Below, one piece after another: positions 5,517 to 6,585 of a stretch of 6,585 nucleotides of DNA. The stretch is taken from contig CATIYX010000086.1 in the NCBI GenBank assembly GCA_949739095.1, positions 1-6,585 of the forward strand, in the 5' to 3' direction. The position numbers and the translations under genes were made by a program. The DNA comes from an uncultured Clostridia bacterium (GTDB taxonomy: Bacteria > Bacillota > Clostridia > RUG12999). The first letter of the stretch is position 1; each line of letters starts with the position of its first letter. Below the pieces are notes generated by a model. It searched no databases. It was not told the DNA's origin and saw only the letters and a list, made by a program, of their open reading frames with translations.

Positions 5517-6585
5517 ATGAGTAAAAAATACGTTTACCTATTCACTGAAGGCGACGCAAGCATGCGTAACCTCCTCGGTGGTAAAGGGGCCAACCTGGCA
5601 GAAATGACCAATCTGGGATTTCCGGTACCGCAGGGCTTCACTGTAACAACAGAAGCTTGTACCAAATACTATGAAGACGGCGAAACCATTGCACCAGAAA
5701 TTATTGACGAAATTTTTGCACAACTTGCAAAAGTAGAAGAAATTGCCGGCAAAAAATTCGGTGATCCTGAAAATCCGTTCTTGGTATCTGTTCGTTCCGG
5801 TGCAAGAGCATCCATGCCCGGTATGATGGACACCATTTTGAACCTGGGTCTGAACGATGAAATCGTTGAAAAATTCAAAGAAAAAACAGACCCGCGTTTT
5901 GCATATGACAGCTATCGCCGGTTCATTCAGATGTTTTCCGACGTTGTTATGGAAGTACCAAAGAGCCAGTTTGAACGCATTATTGACGAAATGAAAGAAG
6001 CAAAAGGTGTGACACAGGACATTGAACTGGATGCAAACGATCTGAAAGAAATGATTGTGAAATTCAAAGCATATTTTAAAGAAGCAAAAGGCTTTGATTT
6101 CCCTCAAGACCCGAAAGACCAGTTAATCGAATCTGTAAAAGCTGTGTTCCGTTCCTGGAACAATCCACGTGCGAATGTATACCGCCGTATGAACGACATC
6201 CCCTCCAGTTGGGGTACTGCTGTTAACGTGCAGGCAATGGTGTTCGGTAACATGGGTAATACTTCTGGTACAGGTGTGGCGTTTACAAGAAACCCCTCCA
6301 CTGGTGAAAAGAAACTCTATGGCGAATATTTGATGAATGCACAAGGTGAAGACGTTGTGGCTGGTATTCGTACGCCACAGCCCATTTCTGCATTGGAAAA
6401 GGAAAATCCGGCTGTTTACAACCAGTTTGTCGACATTGCAACAAAACTGGAACAGCATTACAGAGATATGCAGGACATGGAATTTACCATTGAAAATGGT
6501 ACATTATATATGTTGCAGACTCGTAACGGAAAAAGAACTGCTGCTGCTGCACTGAAAATTGCAGTAGATTTGGTGGCAGAAGGTA
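5517..6585 (+). CDS. ppdK: Pyruvate,phosphate dikinase, N-terminal part (cut by window end)
   Basis: The open frame runs from ATG 5517 (GGAGGT 8 bases upstream) to the window end without a stop, giving 356 residues of an enzyme usually about 875-900 long. PPDK interconverts pyruvate + ATP + phosphate and PEP + AMP + pyrophosphate through a phosphohistidine; in anaerobes it serves pyrophosphate-linked glycolysis or gluconeogenesis. The visible part is the ATP-grasp nucleotide-binding domain. It has GGKGANLAEM near residues 21-30, VRSGARASMPGMMDTILNLG from 92 with Arg93, and MEFTIENGTLYMLQTRNGKR ending near 339 with Arg336. These arginines match the ATP-binding Arg92 and Arg337 of the Clostridium symbiosum enzyme. 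The swivelling phosphohistidine domain and the PEP-binding barrel lie beyond the window. It has its own strong promoter and a long leader. No PPDK regulatory protein gene lies immediately upstream. Confidence 0.98.
   Translation, partial: MSKKYVYLFTEGDASMRNLLGGKGANLAEMTNLGFPVPQGFTVTTEACTKYYEDGETIAPEIIDEIFAQLAKVEEIAGKKFGDPENPFLVSVRSGARASMPGMMDTILNLGLNDEIVEKFKEKTDPRFAYDSYRRFIQMFSDVVMEVPKSQFERIIDEMKEAKGVTQDIELDANDLKEMIVKFKAYFKEAKGFDFPQDPKDQLIESVKAVFRSWNNPRANVYRRMNDIPSSWGTAVNVQAMVFGNMGNTSGTGVAFTRNPSTGEKKLYGEYLMNAQGEDVVAGIRTPQPISALEKENPAVYNQFVDIATKLEQHYRDMQDMEFTIENGTLYMLQTRNGKRTAAAALKIAVDLVAEG

Noticed and set aside
5339..5524. 61-codon + strand frame in the ppdK leader
   Set aside because: It needs a GTG start without a Shine-Dalgarno, overlaps the ppdK start, and lies in a region better explained as a structured leader.
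5503..5574. Pairing of the ppdK SD (5503-5508) with ACCTCC at 5569-5574
   Set aside because: The complementary bases encode the conserved Asn-Leu-Leu of the PPDK N-terminus, so coding constraint explains them. A single 6-base match at this distance is weak.
5538..6107. 189-codon minus-strand frame inside ppdK
   Set aside because: It is antisense to conserved PPDK motifs, with a Phe- and Cys-rich composition expected from reversed codons.

Overview
This window is a housekeeping stretch from a Bacillota (Firmicutes)-type, moderately AT-rich bacterium, probably an anaerobe. The basis is purine-rich GGAGG Shine-Dalgarno (SD) sites, consensus sigma-A promoters, the rpsO-pnp-M16 peptidase order, a YqzL-like small protein directly before recO, and pyruvate,phosphate dikinase. 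A Clostridia or Negativicutes affiliation is only a guess. All complete genes are on the + strand and intact. I see no mobile element, CRISPR array, tRNA, rRNA or phage gene.

Layout. 1-255 is a regulatory region with a leftward promoter (46-75) for a gene outside the window, three small inverted repeats, and a strong rightward promoter (220-248). 256-375 is the rpsO leader; it can fold as a three-way junction and also carries a 6-base sequence perfectly complementary to the rpsO SD. 376-645 is rpsO (ribosomal protein S15), followed by a terminator-like hairpin (695-723) and a striking 80-nt imperfect inverted repeat (792-871) just before pnp. 924-2996 is pnp (polynucleotide phosphorylase), closed by a strong intrinsic terminator (3015-3056). 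3123-4352 is an M16 zinc peptidase. 4463-4624 is a YqzL-like 53-residue protein whose 3' end overlaps recO (4566-5285). 5301-5329 is a strong promoter, followed by a leader of about 180 nt with potential stem-loops, and then ppdK (5517 onward), cut by the window end.

Functionally, rpsO and pnp link ribosome assembly and RNA turnover, and in many bacteria both are controlled post-transcriptionally through their leaders. The two most interesting signals here (the rpsO leader fold and the pnp-proximal long hairpin) lie exactly where such control would act. The M16 peptidase, yqzL and recO probably form a second unit, with recO translation starting inside yqzL. ppdK (PEP/pyruvate interconversion) is a separate transcription unit. 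I found no previously undescribed multi-gene system. The novelty candidates are RNA structures in the untranslated regions.
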